The translations under genes were made by a program, and so were the position numbers. The notes beneath the pieces were generated by a model. It did not search any database, was not told the origin of the DNA, and saw only the letters and a list, made by a program, of their open reading frames with translations. Below, piece after piece: positions 42,220-52,306 of a stretch of DNA of 64,000 nt (position 1 is its first letter; each line of letters starts with the position of its first letter). The stretch spans positions 1 to 64,000 of the forward strand of contig JADIYY010000001.1 of assembly GCA_016705065.1 (NCBI GenBank). Reading direction: 5' to 3'. The DNA is from Candidatus Aalborgiella aggregata (GTDB lineage Bacteria > Pseudomonadota > Gammaproteobacteria > Burkholderiales > Burkholderiaceae_C).

Positions 42220-43179
42220 ATGCGTCGCGATACATTTCTAAAATCTTTAGCAGCACTGGCTGCTGCGGGTTCTCTGCCATTAACAGCGAAAGCAGCGACC
42301 AACCTCAAAATGATGATTCCCGCAAACCCAGGTGGTGGTTGGGACAGCACAGGGCGTGCGCTGGGTAAAGCCATCATGGATGCCAAAGGTGCAGATACCG
42401 TTCAATATGAAAACAAGGGTGGTGCAGCTGGTGTGATTGGCCTTGCACAATTTGCGAACGCAAGTAAAGGCGACCCTAATGCCATGATGGTCATGGGTGC
42501 AGTGATGTTGGGAGGGATTATCGGCGGCAAGCCTCAAGTTGGACTTGATAAGGTTACCCCCATCGCGCGTTTGACAAGCGAGTACAACGTGTATGTGGTG
42601 CCAGCTAATTCACCTTTCAAAACAATGAAAGATGTGGTTGAACAAATGAAAAAAGACCCTGGCAGTGTGACATGGGGTGGTGGTTCAAAAGGTTCGACTG
42701 AGCACATTGCATCTTCCATGTTGGCACGCAATGTGGGCGTTGATCCTAAGAAAGTTAACTATGTGGCATTCCGTGGCGGCGGTGAAGCCGTGGCCGCTAT
42801 TTTGGGTGGCAATGTGAAAGTCGGTGGCAGTGGTTACAGCGAATTTGCGGAATATATTGCGGCAGGGAAAATGCGCGCTATCGGCGTAACTTCCGAAAAA
42901 CGTTTGCCAGGAATTAATGTGCCCACTTTAAAGGAACAAGGTTACGACGTTGTTCTGGGTAACTGGCGTGGTGTCTATGGTGCGCCTGGCATTACACCTG
43001 CGCAACGGACTGCTCTAACTGACATCATCATCAAAGCCACAAAATCAAAAGCTTGGGCTGAGGCATTGGAGAAGAACGGTTGGATGCCAGCCGTATTAAC
43101 TGGCAAAGCTTTTGATGATTTTGTCGACAATGAGTTTGCAAGTTTGCGTGGAACGATGCACTTGGCAGGCATGTTGTGA
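42220..43179 (+). CDS. tctC: Tripartite tricarboxylate transporter substrate-binding protein TctC (Bug family)
   Basis: ATG 42220 after CACTGGAG; 319 residues. The signal peptide begins MRRDTFLKSLAALAAAGSLPL, with an Arg-Arg near the start. The mature part is Bug-like: LKMMIPANPGGGWDSTGRALGKAI, NKGGAAGVIGLAQF, and WRGVYGAPGITPAQR. It binds a carboxylate in the periplasm and feeds TctBA, which follow with a GTGA overlap. Confidence 0.93.
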   Translation: MRRDTFLKSLAALAAAGSLPLTAKAATNLKMMIPANPGGGWDSTGRALGKAIMDAKGADTVQYENKGGAAGVIGLAQFANASKGDPNAMMVMGAVMLGGIIGGKPQVGLDKVTPIARLTSEYNVYVVPANSPFKTMKDVVEQMKKDPGSVTWGGGSKGSTEHIASSMLARNVGVDPKKVNYVAFRGGGEAVAAILGGNVKVGGSGYSEFAEYIAAGKMRAIGVTSEKRLPGINVPTLKEQGYDVVLGNWRGVYGAPGITPAQRTALTDIIIKATKSKAWAEALEKNGWMPAVLTGKAFDDFVDNEFASLRGTMHLAGML

Positions 43180-43706
43180 CCGAGGATTCTTCAACTCGCA
43201 CAAATTCAAAAACACTGCAAAGCCTTGTTGGCCTAGGTGTTTTTGGAATTGGCGTTGTGATGGCAGTCGGCGCTTATAGCATCCCCTCTGATGCAGGGTA
43301 TTCTGGCGTTGGTCCGAATTTCCTGCCTTCGGTGGTGTCATTGGTTTTGTTGATTAGCGGTTTATGGGTCGTTTGGGAAGCGCGAACAGGGGGCTTTCGC
43401 CAGATGGATGAGCCTTCGGGTAGCACTCGAGGTGACTGGCCAGGATTTGCATGGTTGTCTGTGGGTTTGCTTGCCAATGCTGCATTGATCACCACAATCG
43501 GTTTTATTCTAAGTTGCACGCTCTGCTTTGTCTGCGCGGCTCATGGCATGCGCTTGTCGCAAAGTCAGCATAAATTACCTTTTGATGCACTTCGATTATT
43601 GAAAGATACGCTCATAGGTTTAGCCATTTCAGCTCCTGTGTATTGGATGTTTACAAAACTGCTTGCCATTGGCTTGCCTGGTCTGACCACAACAGGTTGG
43701 CTTTAA
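43176..43706 (+). CDS. tctB: Tripartite tricarboxylate transporter, small membrane subunit TctB
   Basis: GTG start overlapping the tctC stop (GTGA); 176 residues. Four helices and the TctB signature [25 protein letters not shown] after the first helix. Forms the membrane part together with TctA (next gene, 13 nt downstream). The second tctB of this window, at 12570, is only distantly similar. Confidence 0.88.
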   Translation: MTEDSSTRTNSKTLQSLVGLGVFGIGVVMAVGAYSIPSDAGYSGVGPNFLPSVVSLVLLISGLWVVWEARTGGFRQMDEPSGSTRGDWPGFAWLSVGLLANAALITTIGFILSCTLCFVCAAHGMRLSQSQHKLPFDALRLLKDTLIGLAISAPVYWMFTKLLAIGLPGLTTTGWL

Positions 43707-43719
43707 TAGAAAAATAGCA

Positions 43720-45225
43720 ATGGATATCTTGACCCAACTTTTGCAGGGTTTTTCGACGGCTGCAACACCTATTAATTTATTATGGTGTTTGATTGGTTGT
43801 ACGCTTGGAACAGCCGTAGGGGTTTTGCCGGGAATAGGTCCAGCGGTCGCTGTGGCGATGCTCTTACCGATCACAGCCCAGGTGGAAGTGACGGCATCCA
43901 TGATCTTCTTTGCTGGTATTTACTACGGTGCCATGTACGGTGGGTCGACCACCTCCATTTTGCTGAATACGCCCGGTGAAGCAGGTAGCATGATTACGGC
44001 CATGGAGGGCAACAAAATGGCCAAATCAGGGCGGGCGGGTGCCGCTTTGGCAACTGCGGCAATTGGTTCGTTTGTAGCGGGATCAATTGCAACAGTGGGT
44101 GTCACCTTGTTTGCGCCCATATTGGCAAATTTTGCGATCAAACTGGGGCCACCGGAATATTTTTGCTTGATGTTATTGGCATTTGTGACAGTCAGTTCGG
44201 TGCTGGGGCAAAGTACTTTGCGTGGCATTGTTTCGCTCTTCATAGGATTGGCTGCAGGGTTGATTGGTATGGACCAAATATCAGGCCAAGCGCGCTATAC
44301 GGCTGGTGTTTCAGAACTATTGGATGGGATTGAAATTGTTCTCGTTGCGGTTGGATTATTTGCAGTGGCAGAAACCTTGTATGCCGTGCTCTACGAAGGC
44401 AAGACAGTGGAAACGCAAAATCAACTGAGCAACATGCACATGGGTAAAAGCGATTGGCGCAGATCTTGGCCTGCTTGGTTGCGCGGAACAGCCATTGGGT
44501 TTCCATTTGGCACCATTCCAGCTGGCGGTAGTGAGATACCAACTTTTCTGAGTTATGCGACAGAAAAAAAATTGGCGTCTGAAAGTATAAAAAAAGATTT
44601 TGGAACCGTTGGCGCAATTGAAGGTGTTGCTGGACCAGAAGCCGCCAATAACGCAGCCGTCACAGCAACCTTGATACCTTTACTAACTTTGGGTATTCCG
44701 ACGTCAACCACTGCAGCCATATTGCTGGGAGCTTTTCAAAGCTATGGGATTCAACCTGGACCACAATTGCTTCAGTCATCTGCAAGCTTGGTTTGGGCAT
44801 TGATCGCATCCTTGTATATTGGGAACGTGATGCTCTTGGTATTGAATTTGCCGTTGGTGGGTATTTGGGTTAAGTTGCTAAAAATTCCCAAGACATATCT
44901 CTATGCAGGCATTTTGATTTTTGCAACTGTAGGTGTGTATGGCATGCGACAAAGCGCTTTTGATTTGGTGTTGCTGTATGCAATAGGCGTATTCGGTGTG
45001 GTGATGAGAAGATACGATTTTCCAGCTGCTCCAGTTGTGGTTGGCATGATATTGGGACCACTGGCAGAAGCTCAATTACGGAATGCCATAGCTATTGGAG
45101 AGGGTAAATGGTCGGTTTTCATAGAGCGCCCAATGTCTTTGACACTCTTAATTATTATTTTGTTGGTTCTATTCTTGCCTAGACTTTTTAAACTTTTAAC
45201 AAAAAATAAACCCCTAGCTTCATAA
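43720..45225 (+). CDS. tctA: Tripartite tricarboxylate transporter, large membrane subunit TctA
   Basis: 501 residues, full length. [18 protein letters not shown] and [23 protein letters not shown] are the two pseudo-symmetric hairpin motifs; [23 protein letters not shown] and [27 protein letters not shown] are typical. It ends [15 protein letters not shown] plus 45 residues with a final helix, which the TctA at 13094 lacks. Completes the tctCBA operon. Confidence 0.93.
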   Translation: MDILTQLLQGFSTAATPINLLWCLIGCTLGTAVGVLPGIGPAVAVAMLLPITAQVEVTASMIFFAGIYYGAMYGGSTTSILLNTPGEAGSMITAMEGNKMAKSGRAGAALATAAIGSFVAGSIATVGVTLFAPILANFAIKLGPPEYFCLMLLAFVTVSSVLGQSTLRGIVSLFIGLAAGLIGMDQISGQARYTAGVSELLDGIEIVLVAVGLFAVAETLYAVLYEGKTVETQNQLSNMHMGKSDWRRSWPAWLRGTAIGFPFGTIPAGGSEIPTFLSYATEKKLASESIKKDFGTVGAIEGVAGPEAANNAAVTATLIPLLTLGIPTSTTAAILLGAFQSYGIQPGPQLLQSSASLVWALIASLYIGNVMLLVLNLPLVGIWVKLLKIPKTYLYAGILIFATVGVYGMRQSAFDLVLLYAIGVFGVVMRRYDFPAAPVVVGMILGPLAEAQLRNAIAIGEGKWSVFIERPMSLTLLIIILLVLFLPRLFKLLTKNKPLAS

Positions 45226-45254
45226 AGTTAAAAGCTGTCGTGTACCATTCGGCG

Positions 45255-45641
45255 ATGAATGAATATAAATTTGACGTCAGCGTGGTTACTCAATACATTG
45301 CAGAGCAATCAGATTCAATGTCCGATAGTTATGTGTTTTCATACACAATAACAATTAAGAATGTGGGAGATATTCCAGCACAATTGATCTCACGACATTG
45401 GGTGATTGTTGATGCCAATGGACATACAGAAGAAGTAAAGGGTTTGGGAGTTGTGGGACACCAACCTTTGCTGAAACCAGGTGAGGCTTTCGAATACTCG
45501 AGTGGCACAAGACTTCGCACACCTACTGGAACAATGCACGGTAGCTACTTTTGCGTAGCAGAAGATGGCGCACGTTTTGAAGCACCGATAGACGAATTTA
45601 TATTAATTGCTGATACACCGAATGCACGGGTATTGCATTGA
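45255..45641 (+). CDS. apaG: ApaG (Co2+/Mg2+ efflux-associated domain protein)
   Basis: ATG 45255 (MNEYKFDVSV) gives 128 residues; a GTG at 45240 would add five. The FN3-like ApaG fold is intact: YVFSYTITIKNVGDIPAQLISRHWVIVDANG, VKGLGVVGHQPLLKPGEAFEYSSGTRL and GTMHGSYFCVAEDG. It is a small cytosolic protein linked to Co/Mg resistance and Ap4A metabolism; its biochemical role is unclear. Confidence 0.93.
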   Translation: MNEYKFDVSVVTQYIAEQSDSMSDSYVFSYTITIKNVGDIPAQLISRHWVIVDANGHTEEVKGLGVVGHQPLLKPGEAFEYSSGTRLRTPTGTMHGSYFCVAEDGARFEAPIDEFILIADTPNARVLH

Positions 45642-45658
45642 TTGCAAAGAATCAAGTC

Positions 45659-46717
45659 TTACTCAATAAACAATTCTGCAGTATTTTTAGGTGGTAAAAC
45701 ACCTAAATGCTTGTATGCAGCCAAGGTGGCGATTCGTCCTCGTGGTGTGCGCTGCAAATAGCCCTGCTGAATCAGATATGGTTCAATCACATCCTCAATC
45801 GTATCGCGCTCTTCGCCAATACTGGCCGCAATATTGTCTAAACCAACAGGTCCGCCATCAAAACGGTGAATGACAGCTTCTAACATTTTGCGATCCATGA
45901 TGTCTAAGCCTTGCGGGTCAACATCAAGCATAGCTAGCGCCCGATTGGCTATTTCCAAAGTAATTTGACCTTCTCCTTTTACATCTGCGAAATCACGCAC
46001 ACGACGTAACAATCTGTTGGCAATTCTAGGAGTACCGCGTGATCGTCGTGCAATTTCAAATCCCCCCTCTTTGTCCGCAGGCACATTGAGCAGAGATGCG
46101 CTACGCTGCACAATACGCGCTAATTCATCCGCTGTATAGAACTCCAAACGCGAGACGATACCAAATCTGTCGCGTAGCGGATTGGTCAACATGCCTGCAC
46201 GCGTGGTTGCCCCAACCAAAGTGAATGGTTGTAAATCCAATTTGATTGAACGCGCTGCGGGTCCCTCGCCAATCATGATGTCAATTTGATAGTCCTCCAG
46301 AGCGGGATACAAAATTTCCTCGACCACAGGATTCAATCTGTGAATTTCGTCGATAAATAAAACATCATTTTTTTCTAAATTAGTTAGAAGTGCCGCCAAA
46401 TCTTTAGGCTTTTCTAATACAGGACCACTTGTTTGTCGTAAATTCACGCCAAGCTCGTGCGCAATGATGTGCGAAAGGGTGGTTTTACCTAAGCCTGGTG
46501 GGCCAAAAAGCAAAACATGGTCCATTGCTTCGTTGCGCATTTTTGCCGCACCAATGAAAATCTCTAACTGCTCACGCACTTTGCTTTGGCCAACGTACTC
46601 GTCGAACAGTTTGGGGCGCAATGCGCGTTCTATGGCTTCTTCGTTAGGCGAAGAGGGTTCAGCAGATATGACTCGCTTAGCAGGCGCTGGCGCGAAATCG
46701 TCGGTTTGAATGCTCAT
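45659..46717 (-). CDS. ruvB: Holliday junction branch-migration ATPase RuvB
   Basis: 352 residues. Walker [13 protein letters not shown] at 72-83, Walker [12 protein letters not shown] at 119-129, sensor [10 protein letters not shown], arginine finger region [14 protein letters not shown], and the C-terminal winged helix [13 protein letters not shown]. With RuvA it drives branch migration in recombination repair. It lies just downstream of ruvA on the same strand. Confidence 0.98.
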   Translation of the reverse strand: MSIQTDDFAPAPAKRVISAEPSSPNEEAIERALRPKLFDEYVGQSKVREQLEIFIGAAKMRNEAMDHVLLFGPPGLGKTTLSHIIAHELGVNLRQTSGPVLEKPKDLAALLTNLEKNDVLFIDEIHRLNPVVEEILYPALEDYQIDIMIGEGPAARSIKLDLQPFTLVGATTRAGMLTNPLRDRFGIVSRLEFYTADELARIVQRSASLLNVPADKEGGFEIARRSRGTPRIANRLLRRVRDFADVKGEGQITLEIANRALAMLDVDPQGLDIMDRKMLEAVIHRFDGGPVGLDNIAASIGEERDTIEDVIEPYLIQQGYLQRTPRGRIATLAAYKHLGVLPPKNTAELFIE

Positions 46718-46762
46718 TTTGATTTGTAAGTTGATTGACTTCAGTTAGTGCAGTGAGGTTAT

Positions 46763-47332
46763 CTATGCCAATGCCCGCAAAGCCAGTTTGATGCCTTCGC
46801 TGACACTGACATCTTTTGGCAACACTTTGGCGGCCAATGTGGCATCTTTGTCACTGTATCCCAACGCTACCAAAGCCTGAAGTATGTCAACATGTATATC
46901 GCCACCCAAATGTCCTGTGTGACCCATATCAGCTCCGAGTTTGCCTTTTAACTCCAATAACAGTCGTTCTGCCGTTTTTTTGCCAATACCTGGGACTTTC
47001 ACCAACCTGCCAGCATCTTGTAATGTTATGGCCTGCGCCAGCTCATTCACACTCATGCCTGAAAGAATGGACAAAGCAGTTCTTGCGCCTACACCCGAAA
47101 TTTTGATGAGCTGTCTGAATGCGGTACGCTCTTGTGTTGTTTGAAAGCCAAACAAAATTTGTGCATCTTCGCGCACAACAAAATGCGTTAGCAAGCTTAC
47201 TTTTTCGCCAATACTTGGCAGGTTGTAAAAGGTGCTCATTGGAACATCTACCTCGTAGCCTACGCCATGACAATCAATCACGATTTGTGGTGGATTTTTA
47301 TCACTGAGTATGCCTGTGAGTGTGCTAATCAT
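46763..47332 (-). CDS. ruvA: Holliday junction DNA-binding subunit RuvA
   Basis: 189 residues. Domain [32 protein letters not shown], domain II with two helix-hairpin-helix motifs ([19 protein letters not shown] and [20 protein letters not shown]), and domain III at the end ([23 protein letters not shown]) that binds RuvB. It forms a tetramer on the junction. ruvC is not in this window. Confidence 0.97.
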   Translation of the reverse strand: MISTLTGILSDKNPPQIVIDCHGVGYEVDVPMSTFYNLPSIGEKVSLLTHFVVREDAQILFGFQTTQERTAFRQLIKISGVGARTALSILSGMSVNELAQAITLQDAGRLVKVPGIGKKTAERLLLELKGKLGADMGHTGHLGGDIHVDILQALVALGYSDKDATLAAKVLPKDVSVSEGIKLALRALA

Positions 47333-47383
47333 ATGGATTGAGTGCGTGTAGTTTTTGCTAAAAAGTGGCGTGATATGACATTA

Positions 47384-47809
47384 TCACTGCGCTGATCTTA
47401 TGCTTTCTCTCGCACGTTCCGCATAAGTGTTAAAGCGCCACGCTGTATTCTCATGTGTGATGCGACGCCAAGTCATGCGTTTTTCGACGGGTGACATTTT
47501 TGGCCAGTGCTGTACTTCGGCAAAAGTACGTCCACAGCCTTTGCAACTTTCGTCTCCTTGGCTAGTTGAGCATATTGCGATGCAAGGTGTGTCAGGGGTA
47601 GTGGCATACCACGCTAACCAAGCAGACATGGCTGGTTCTGACACACTGCATTCGTCAACTTCTGTTTCTTGTTTGTAGACCATCAACGCATATGTTTCTC
47701 CTAATGCACGAATTTCCGGCGATAAAGCAATACCATCAAGTGACGGTCTATGTTCGCGCCAAAAATTAATGGCTGACTCTATGTCGAGGATGTGGATGAA
47801 TTTGCTCAA
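47384..47809 (-). CDS. Fusion of DUF3717 and DUF1289 domains
   Basis: 141 residues. The N-terminus HILDIESAINFWREHRPS and ALGETYALMVYKQETEVDE fits DUF3717. The C-terminal half DTPCIAICSTSQGDESCKGCGRTFAEVQHWPKMSPVEKRMTWRRI is DUF1289, with four Cys that probably bind a metal. Both domains are of unknown function and usually occur as separate small proteins. It lies on the ruvA side, reading the same way, 52 nt upstream. Confidence 0.8.
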   Translation of the reverse strand: MSKFIHILDIESAINFWREHRPSLDGIALSPEIRALGETYALMVYKQETEVDECSVSEPAMSAWLAWYATTPDTPCIAICSTSQGDESCKGCGRTFAEVQHWPKMSPVEKRMTWRRITHENTAWRFNTYAERARESIRSAQ

Positions 47810-47898
47810 AATAAGTATGTATATAAAATCAGTAGTAATGATAACCTGATTTGTAGCTATCTGGTATATGTTGGTGCACCTAAGCCATCGTTACAATC

Positions 47899-48897
47899 AT
47901 GCAAATGACAAGTACAGTATCAACAAATCAAGTGATTACAACAAACCAATTGCAAGTGTCAATTCTGATCCCCGTTTATCGAAACGAAGGAGGTCTGGAA
48001 GAGTTGGTGGTGCGTATTGAAGCTTGCATGAAAAATTCGGTTTACGCTGATAGTTTTGAGCTGATTTTGGTTGACGATTGCAGTCCCGATAACAGTTGGC
48101 AAATGATACAAAAATTGGCTACCAATTATGCTTTTTTGCAGGGTGCAACGCTCTCAAGAAATTTTGGGCAACACAACGCCATCATGGCCGGTCTCAATTT
48201 AGTTCAAGGTGCATATGTCGTTTTGATGGATGATGATTTACAGCATCCTCCTGAAGCTATTCCAAGCATGATTCAAGAATTGGTCAATGGAGCGGATGTT
48301 TGTTACACACGTTATGCCAATCGACAGCATGCAGCTTGGAAAATCTTAGGCAGCAAGTTTAATGACTTGATGGCTTCGTGGCTTTTATCCAAACCCAAAG
48401 GTTTGTATCTGTCATCTTTCAAAGCCTTAAAACGCGGAGTTGTAGATCAAGTTCGCAACCATGAAGGACCTTTTGCCTATTTAGATGGACTCATCCTTGA
48501 TATCACAAGGCGCATCGCTAGCGTAGAAATTCAGCATGGATCTCGTGCCTATGGAGAAGGCAATTACAACTTCAAAAAATCGATCTCCCTGTGGTTAAGA
48601 ATGGTCACAGGCACTTCAATCGTGCCGTTGAGGTTGGTCACACTGATGGGAGCATGCTTAGCGGCGTTGGGTTTTATGGGTGCAATTTTTGTTGCTGTGA
48701 GCAGTTATCTCTATCCGAATGAATCAAAAGGTTGGGCTTCAATCATCGTGACAATTTTATTAGTGAGTGGATTCCAAACGCTCTTTATTGGTGTACTAGG
48801 CGAATACTTGGGGCGCATTCATTTGCGTTTAAATAACAAGCCGCAATATCTGTTCCGATATGTCACTAAAAATGATCGCGAATTTCCTAAGCTATAG
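47899..48897 (+). CDS. Membrane-anchored family 2 glycosyltransferase (GtrB/DPM-like)
   Basis: 332 residues. GT-A fold: VSILIPVYRNEGGLEELV, ELILVDDCSPDNSW, the DxD-like VVLMDDDLQHPPEAI, and the acceptor region GPFAYLDGLILDITRRIASVEIQHGSRAYGEGNYNFKKSISLW. Two C-terminal helices (LVTLMGACLAALGFMGAIFVAVSSYL and ASIIVTILLVSGFQTLFIGVLG) anchor it. It probably moves a sugar from a nucleotide to undecaprenyl phosphate. It sits 12 nt before metX, so may be co-transcribed with it. Confidence 0.88.
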   Translation: MQMTSTVSTNQVITTNQLQVSILIPVYRNEGGLEELVVRIEACMKNSVYADSFELILVDDCSPDNSWQMIQKLATNYAFLQGATLSRNFGQHNAIMAGLNLVQGAYVVLMDDDLQHPPEAIPSMIQELVNGADVCYTRYANRQHAAWKILGSKFNDLMASWLLSKPKGLYLSSFKALKRGVVDQVRNHEGPFAYLDGLILDITRRIASVEIQHGSRAYGEGNYNFKKSISLWLRMVTGTSIVPLRLVTLMGACLAALGFMGAIFVAVSSYLYPNESKGWASIIVTILLVSGFQTLFIGVLGEYLGRIHLRLNNKPQYLFRYVTKNDREFPKL

Positions 48898-48909
48898 CTT
48901 ATTCATTCC

Positions 48910-50106
48910 ATGACACTGATTGCGCAGCCACTGTCAATGCACTTTGCGAAGCCATTGCTATTGCAAAGCGGCAAGACTATACGTGCGTATTCGTTAAGTT
49001 ATGAGACTTATGGAAAGCTTAATGCTGAAAAGTCCAATGCTGTGTTGGTGTGCCATGCTTTAAATGCTTCGCATCATGTGGCGGGTGTATATGCCAACGA
49101 ATCCGGGGCGGTTGAAGACAAATCGACAGGTTGGTGGGATAACATGATTGGTCCCGGCAAAACATTAGATACAAATCACTTTTTCGTTATTGGCGTAAAT
49201 AATCTAGGTTCATGCTTTGGGTCTACTGGACCCATGCATATCAACCCAGATTCTGAAAAAGAATATGGACCCGACTTTCCAGTGGTGACGGTAGAAGATT
49301 GGGTTAATTCCCAAGCCTTACTACTGGACCAACTCGGAATCAGTCAACTTGCAGCTGTGATTGGCGGAAGTTTGGGTGGTATGCAGGCTTTAAGTTGGAC
49401 TTTGCAATATCCAAATCGTGTTCGGCATGCCTTGATCATTGCCAGTGCGCCGAATTTGACTGCTGAAAATATTGCATTTAATGAAGTGGCTAGGCGAGCA
49501 ATTGTGACCGACCCTGAGTTTCATGCGGGGCGTTTTTATGATCATGGTGTCGTACCCAAAAGGGGCCTTCGTATCGCACGTATGATTGGACATATCACTT
49601 ACCTCAGTGACGATGTGATGAATGCCAAATTTGGTAGGCAGTTAAAAAATGCATTGGGTCTAGGTGACGATAAGAAAACATTGCGAGCTGAATACCAATA
49701 CACAACGCAAGAAGTTGAATTCCAAATTGAAAGTTATTTGCGTTACCAAGGTGATAAGTTTGCGGAGTACTTTGATGCCAATACCTACTTGTTGATTACA
49801 CGCGCTCTGGATTATTTTGATCCAGCACGCAAATTCGCTGGTGATCTCAAACAGGCATTGAGTCACGCAGTTGCCAAATTTTTATTAGTTAGCTTCACTA
49901 CAGATTGGCGTTTCGCACCAAATCGCAGTCGCGAGATTGTGAAAGCATTACTTGATAATCACCGTGATGTGAGCTATGCAGAAATTGATGCACCACACGG
50001 ACATGATGCATTTTTACTTGATGACACTCGCTATTTGGGAATAGTGCATTCGTATTTCGACAAGATCTTGTTGGAAAACAAGAATTTGGAGACTGGCAAT
50101 GAGTGA
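48910..50106 (+). CDS. metX: Homoserine O-acyltransferase MetX
   Basis: 398 residues. alpha/beta hydrolase fold with nucleophile Ser154 in [20 protein letters not shown], catalytic Asp in [18 protein letters not shown], and His in [40 protein letters not shown] is the substrate lid. It activates homoserine for methionine synthesis; whether the donor is acetyl- or succinyl-CoA cannot be read here with certainty. Overlaps metW by 8 nt. Confidence 0.95.
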   Translation: MTLIAQPLSMHFAKPLLLQSGKTIRAYSLSYETYGKLNAEKSNAVLVCHALNASHHVAGVYANESGAVEDKSTGWWDNMIGPGKTLDTNHFFVIGVNNLGSCFGSTGPMHINPDSEKEYGPDFPVVTVEDWVNSQALLLDQLGISQLAAVIGGSLGGMQALSWTLQYPNRVRHALIIASAPNLTAENIAFNEVARRAIVTDPEFHAGRFYDHGVVPKRGLRIARMIGHITYLSDDVMNAKFGRQLKNALGLGDDKKTLRAEYQYTTQEVEFQIESYLRYQGDKFAEYFDANTYLLITRALDYFDPARKFAGDLKQALSHAVAKFLLVSFTTDWRFAPNRSREIVKALLDNHRDVSYAEIDAPHGHDAFLLDDTRYLGIVHSYFDKILLENKNLETGNE

Positions 50107-50680
50107 CTTAGCAACCATGCAAGCAATCGCCCAATTGGTTCCTATTGGGTCACGTGTTCTGGATTTGGGCTGCGGTGATGGCGCATTGCTGGCTTATTTG
50201 CAAGAGAATCGCAAATGTATGGGATATGGAATTGAAATTGACGATACCAATGTGCATGCTTGTGTGAAGCGTGGAGTCAATGTCATTCAACTCAATTTGG
50301 ACGAAGGCCTGGCTCTGTTTGACGATGCTTCGTTTGATGTGGTGCTGCAGATCGACACGTTGCAGCATTTGCGAAATGCCGAAGTGATGCTGCGTGAGAC
50401 GGTGCGCGTGGGGCGACTTGGTGTGGTGGCATTCCCAAACTTTGCCCATTGGCCGAATCGGCTCAGCGTCATGCAAGGCCGCATGCCAGTGACCAAAAGA
50501 TTACCTTATCAATGGTACGACACACCCAATATTCGAGTTGGGACACATGCAGACTTGAATATTTTGGCTTTGAAAAATGGTCTCAAAGTACTCGATAGTT
50601 TTGGTATTCAAGATAAACGAATTGTTCGTACATTTCCAAACATGCTTGCCGGAACATCGGTCTTTTTACTTTCAAGATAA
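50099..50680 (+). CDS. metW: Methionine biosynthesis protein MetW
   Basis: 193 residues. Methyltransferase-like fold with [21 protein letters not shown] as motif [30 protein letters not shown], and [23 protein letters not shown]-terminal [27 protein letters not shown] is typical of MetW. It works with MetX in methionine synthesis, probably as a stabilising partner. Confidence 0.95.
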   Translation: MSDLATMQAIAQLVPIGSRVLDLGCGDGALLAYLQENRKCMGYGIEIDDTNVHACVKRGVNVIQLNLDEGLALFDDASFDVVLQIDTLQHLRNAEVMLRETVRVGRLGVVAFPNFAHWPNRLSVMQGRMPVTKRLPYQWYDTPNIRVGTHADLNILALKNGLKVLDSFGIQDKRIVRTFPNMLAGTSVFLLSR

Positions 50681-50713
50681 GCATAAATATCGATGTGATA
50701 TGATTCATTTGTC

Positions 50714-50767
50714 GGGGTAGAAGCCCCCCGGTATCGGGCAATCATTGCCCCAAGACGGTGTCCCGTC
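50714..50767 (+). ncRNA. Structured leader before chrA: series of four hairpins, two mutually exclusive
   Basis: Short perfect stems follow one another: GGGG/CCCC (50714-50727), CCCG/CGGG (50727-50738), GGGCAA/TTGCCC (50736-50750) and GACGG/CCGTC (50754-50767). The second and third share bases 50736-50738 and cannot form together. The gap 50681-50907 has no convincing gene; small frames of 62 codons (minus) and one from ATG 50796 (plus) are weak. A cis-acting RNA for chrA is possible; RNA motifs upstream of chromate genes have been described, but I cannot confirm a match. Confidence 0.4.
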
Positions 50768-50907
50768 CAATGGCTGTAACTTAAATGGATTTACCATGGA
50801 CACCACAAAACCGTCGAAGCGTGCGCGCTCGGGCGGCAAGGCTGTTTGGCCGGCTGGTGTCTTGACAAAGTTGCAGGTAAAGCAGAGCAACACAATTGGA
50901 AACCAGC

Positions 50908-52275
50908 ATGAACATCAATCAAAATCTTCAAAGCAACGTAACCTTTTCAGAGGCTCTCAAATTTTGGTTCAAACTTGGGTGGATCAGTTTTGGTGGTCCC
51001 GCAGGACAAATCGCCATCATGCATAAAGAGTTGGTTGATGATAAACGTTGGATATCTGAGAAACGTTTTTTGCATGCGCTTAACTATTGCATGGTGTTGC
51101 CTGGCCCCGAAGCGCAGCAATTGGCAATTTATATAGGCTGGCTGTTACACAAAACATGGGGTGGGATTGTGGCAGGCGTTCTTTTTGTGTTGCCTTCCTT
51201 GTTTATATTGATTGGATTAAGCTATGTCTATGTGGTCTTCGGCAATGTGCCGTGGGTGGCGGCATTGCTGTACGGCATTAAACCGGCTGTAGCGGCTATC
51301 GTTCTGCAAGCAGTCCATCGCATCGGATCAAAAACTTTAAAAACTCCCAGCAAAGCGCCGATTTTGTGGCTTGTGGCGGTGCTTAGCTTTTTAGGCTTGT
51401 ATTTTTTCAGTGTCCCATTCCCGTTGATTGTTCTTATGGCCGCCCTATTTGGAGCTGCTGGTGCAAAATTTGCACCTACTCAGTTTGCGAGTGGCGGTGG
51501 GCATGGTGCCAAAGGTATTGGTGGCGCAAATGTGTCGGCAGTGATTGATGACGACACGCCAACACCGGAGCATGCGCGGTTTAAAAAATCACGCTTGGTG
51601 AAAGTGGTTGCCATTTGTTTTGCTTTATGGCTTTTGCCCATGGGCATCTTGATGGCTTATCAGGGGTGGCATGGTACGTTGACGCAAATGTCTTGGTTTT
51701 TCACCAAAGCGGCACTGCTCACATTTGGAGGAGCTTATGCTGTATTGCCTTATGTGTACGATGGTGGTGTCAATCAATTCGTTTGGCTGTCGGGTGCTCA
51801 AATGATGGATGGTTTAGCCTTGGGAGAAACGACACCAGGTCCATTGATCATGGTCGTGTCATTTGTCGCTTTTTTGGGTGGCTGGACTAAGCAAGTATTA
51901 GGGCCAGACGCTCTATTTTTAGGTGCCTCATTGGCTGCAATTTTGACAACTTGGTTCACATTTTTGCCCTCATTCATGTTTATATTGGCAGGTGGCCCAT
52001 TGGTTGAAACAACGCACAATAATTTGAAATTAACTGCGCCTTTGACCGCTATCACAGCAGCAGTAGTCGGTGTCATTGCCAGTCTTGCATTGTTCTTTAT
52101 CGCACACATTGCTCTAAAAATAGAGGGTATGGGGTTTCAAGTGTCGAATATCGATTTCTTTGCTTTGGGCTTAGCTGGAATTGCGGCGCTGGCGTTAATT
52201 CGATATAAAGTGGGCGTTATGACTGTTATATTCGCTTCAGCTCTATGTGGATTGCTATATCGCATCATGCTTTGA
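50908..52275 (+). CDS. chrA: Chromate efflux transporter ChrA (two-domain CHR family)
   Basis: ATG 50908 gives 455 residues; TTG 50896 would add four. Two homologous CHR halves: LGWISFGGPAGQIAIMHKELVDDKRWISEKRFLHALNYCMVLPGPEAQQLAIYIGW at 20-75, and FFTKAALLTFGGAYAVLPYV with GLALGETTPGPLIMVVSFVAFLGG around 265-330. About ten to twelve helices in total. A hydrophilic Gly/Asp loop (GGGHGAKGIGGANVSAVIDDDTPTPEH) joins the halves. It exports chromate. No chrB is beside it. Confidence 0.93.
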   Translation: MNINQNLQSNVTFSEALKFWFKLGWISFGGPAGQIAIMHKELVDDKRWISEKRFLHALNYCMVLPGPEAQQLAIYIGWLLHKTWGGIVAGVLFVLPSLFILIGLSYVYVVFGNVPWVAALLYGIKPAVAAIVLQAVHRIGSKTLKTPSKAPILWLVAVLSFLGLYFFSVPFPLIVLMAALFGAAGAKFAPTQFASGGGHGAKGIGGANVSAVIDDDTPTPEHARFKKSRLVKVVAICFALWLLPMGILMAYQGWHGTLTQMSWFFTKAALLTFGGAYAVLPYVYDGGVNQFVWLSGAQMMDGLALGETTPGPLIMVVSFVAFLGGWTKQVLGPDALFLGASLAAILTTWFTFLPSFMFILAGGPLVETTHNNLKLTAPLTAITAAVVGVIASLALFFIAHIALKIEGMGFQVSNIDFFALGLAGIAALALIRYKVGVMTVIFASALCGLLYRIML

Positions 52276-52306
52276 TTTTCATACATTGAATTGAAAGACT
52301 AATCAC

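Noticed and set aside
48890..48910. SAM-type riboswitch before metX
   Set aside because: Only 12 nt separate the glycosyltransferase stop from metX, which leaves no room for one.
50705..50893. 62-codon minus-strand gene upstream of chrA
   Set aside because: No ribosome site or family match; the palindromic hairpins make both strands open by chance. Kept only as an alternative in the leader entry.
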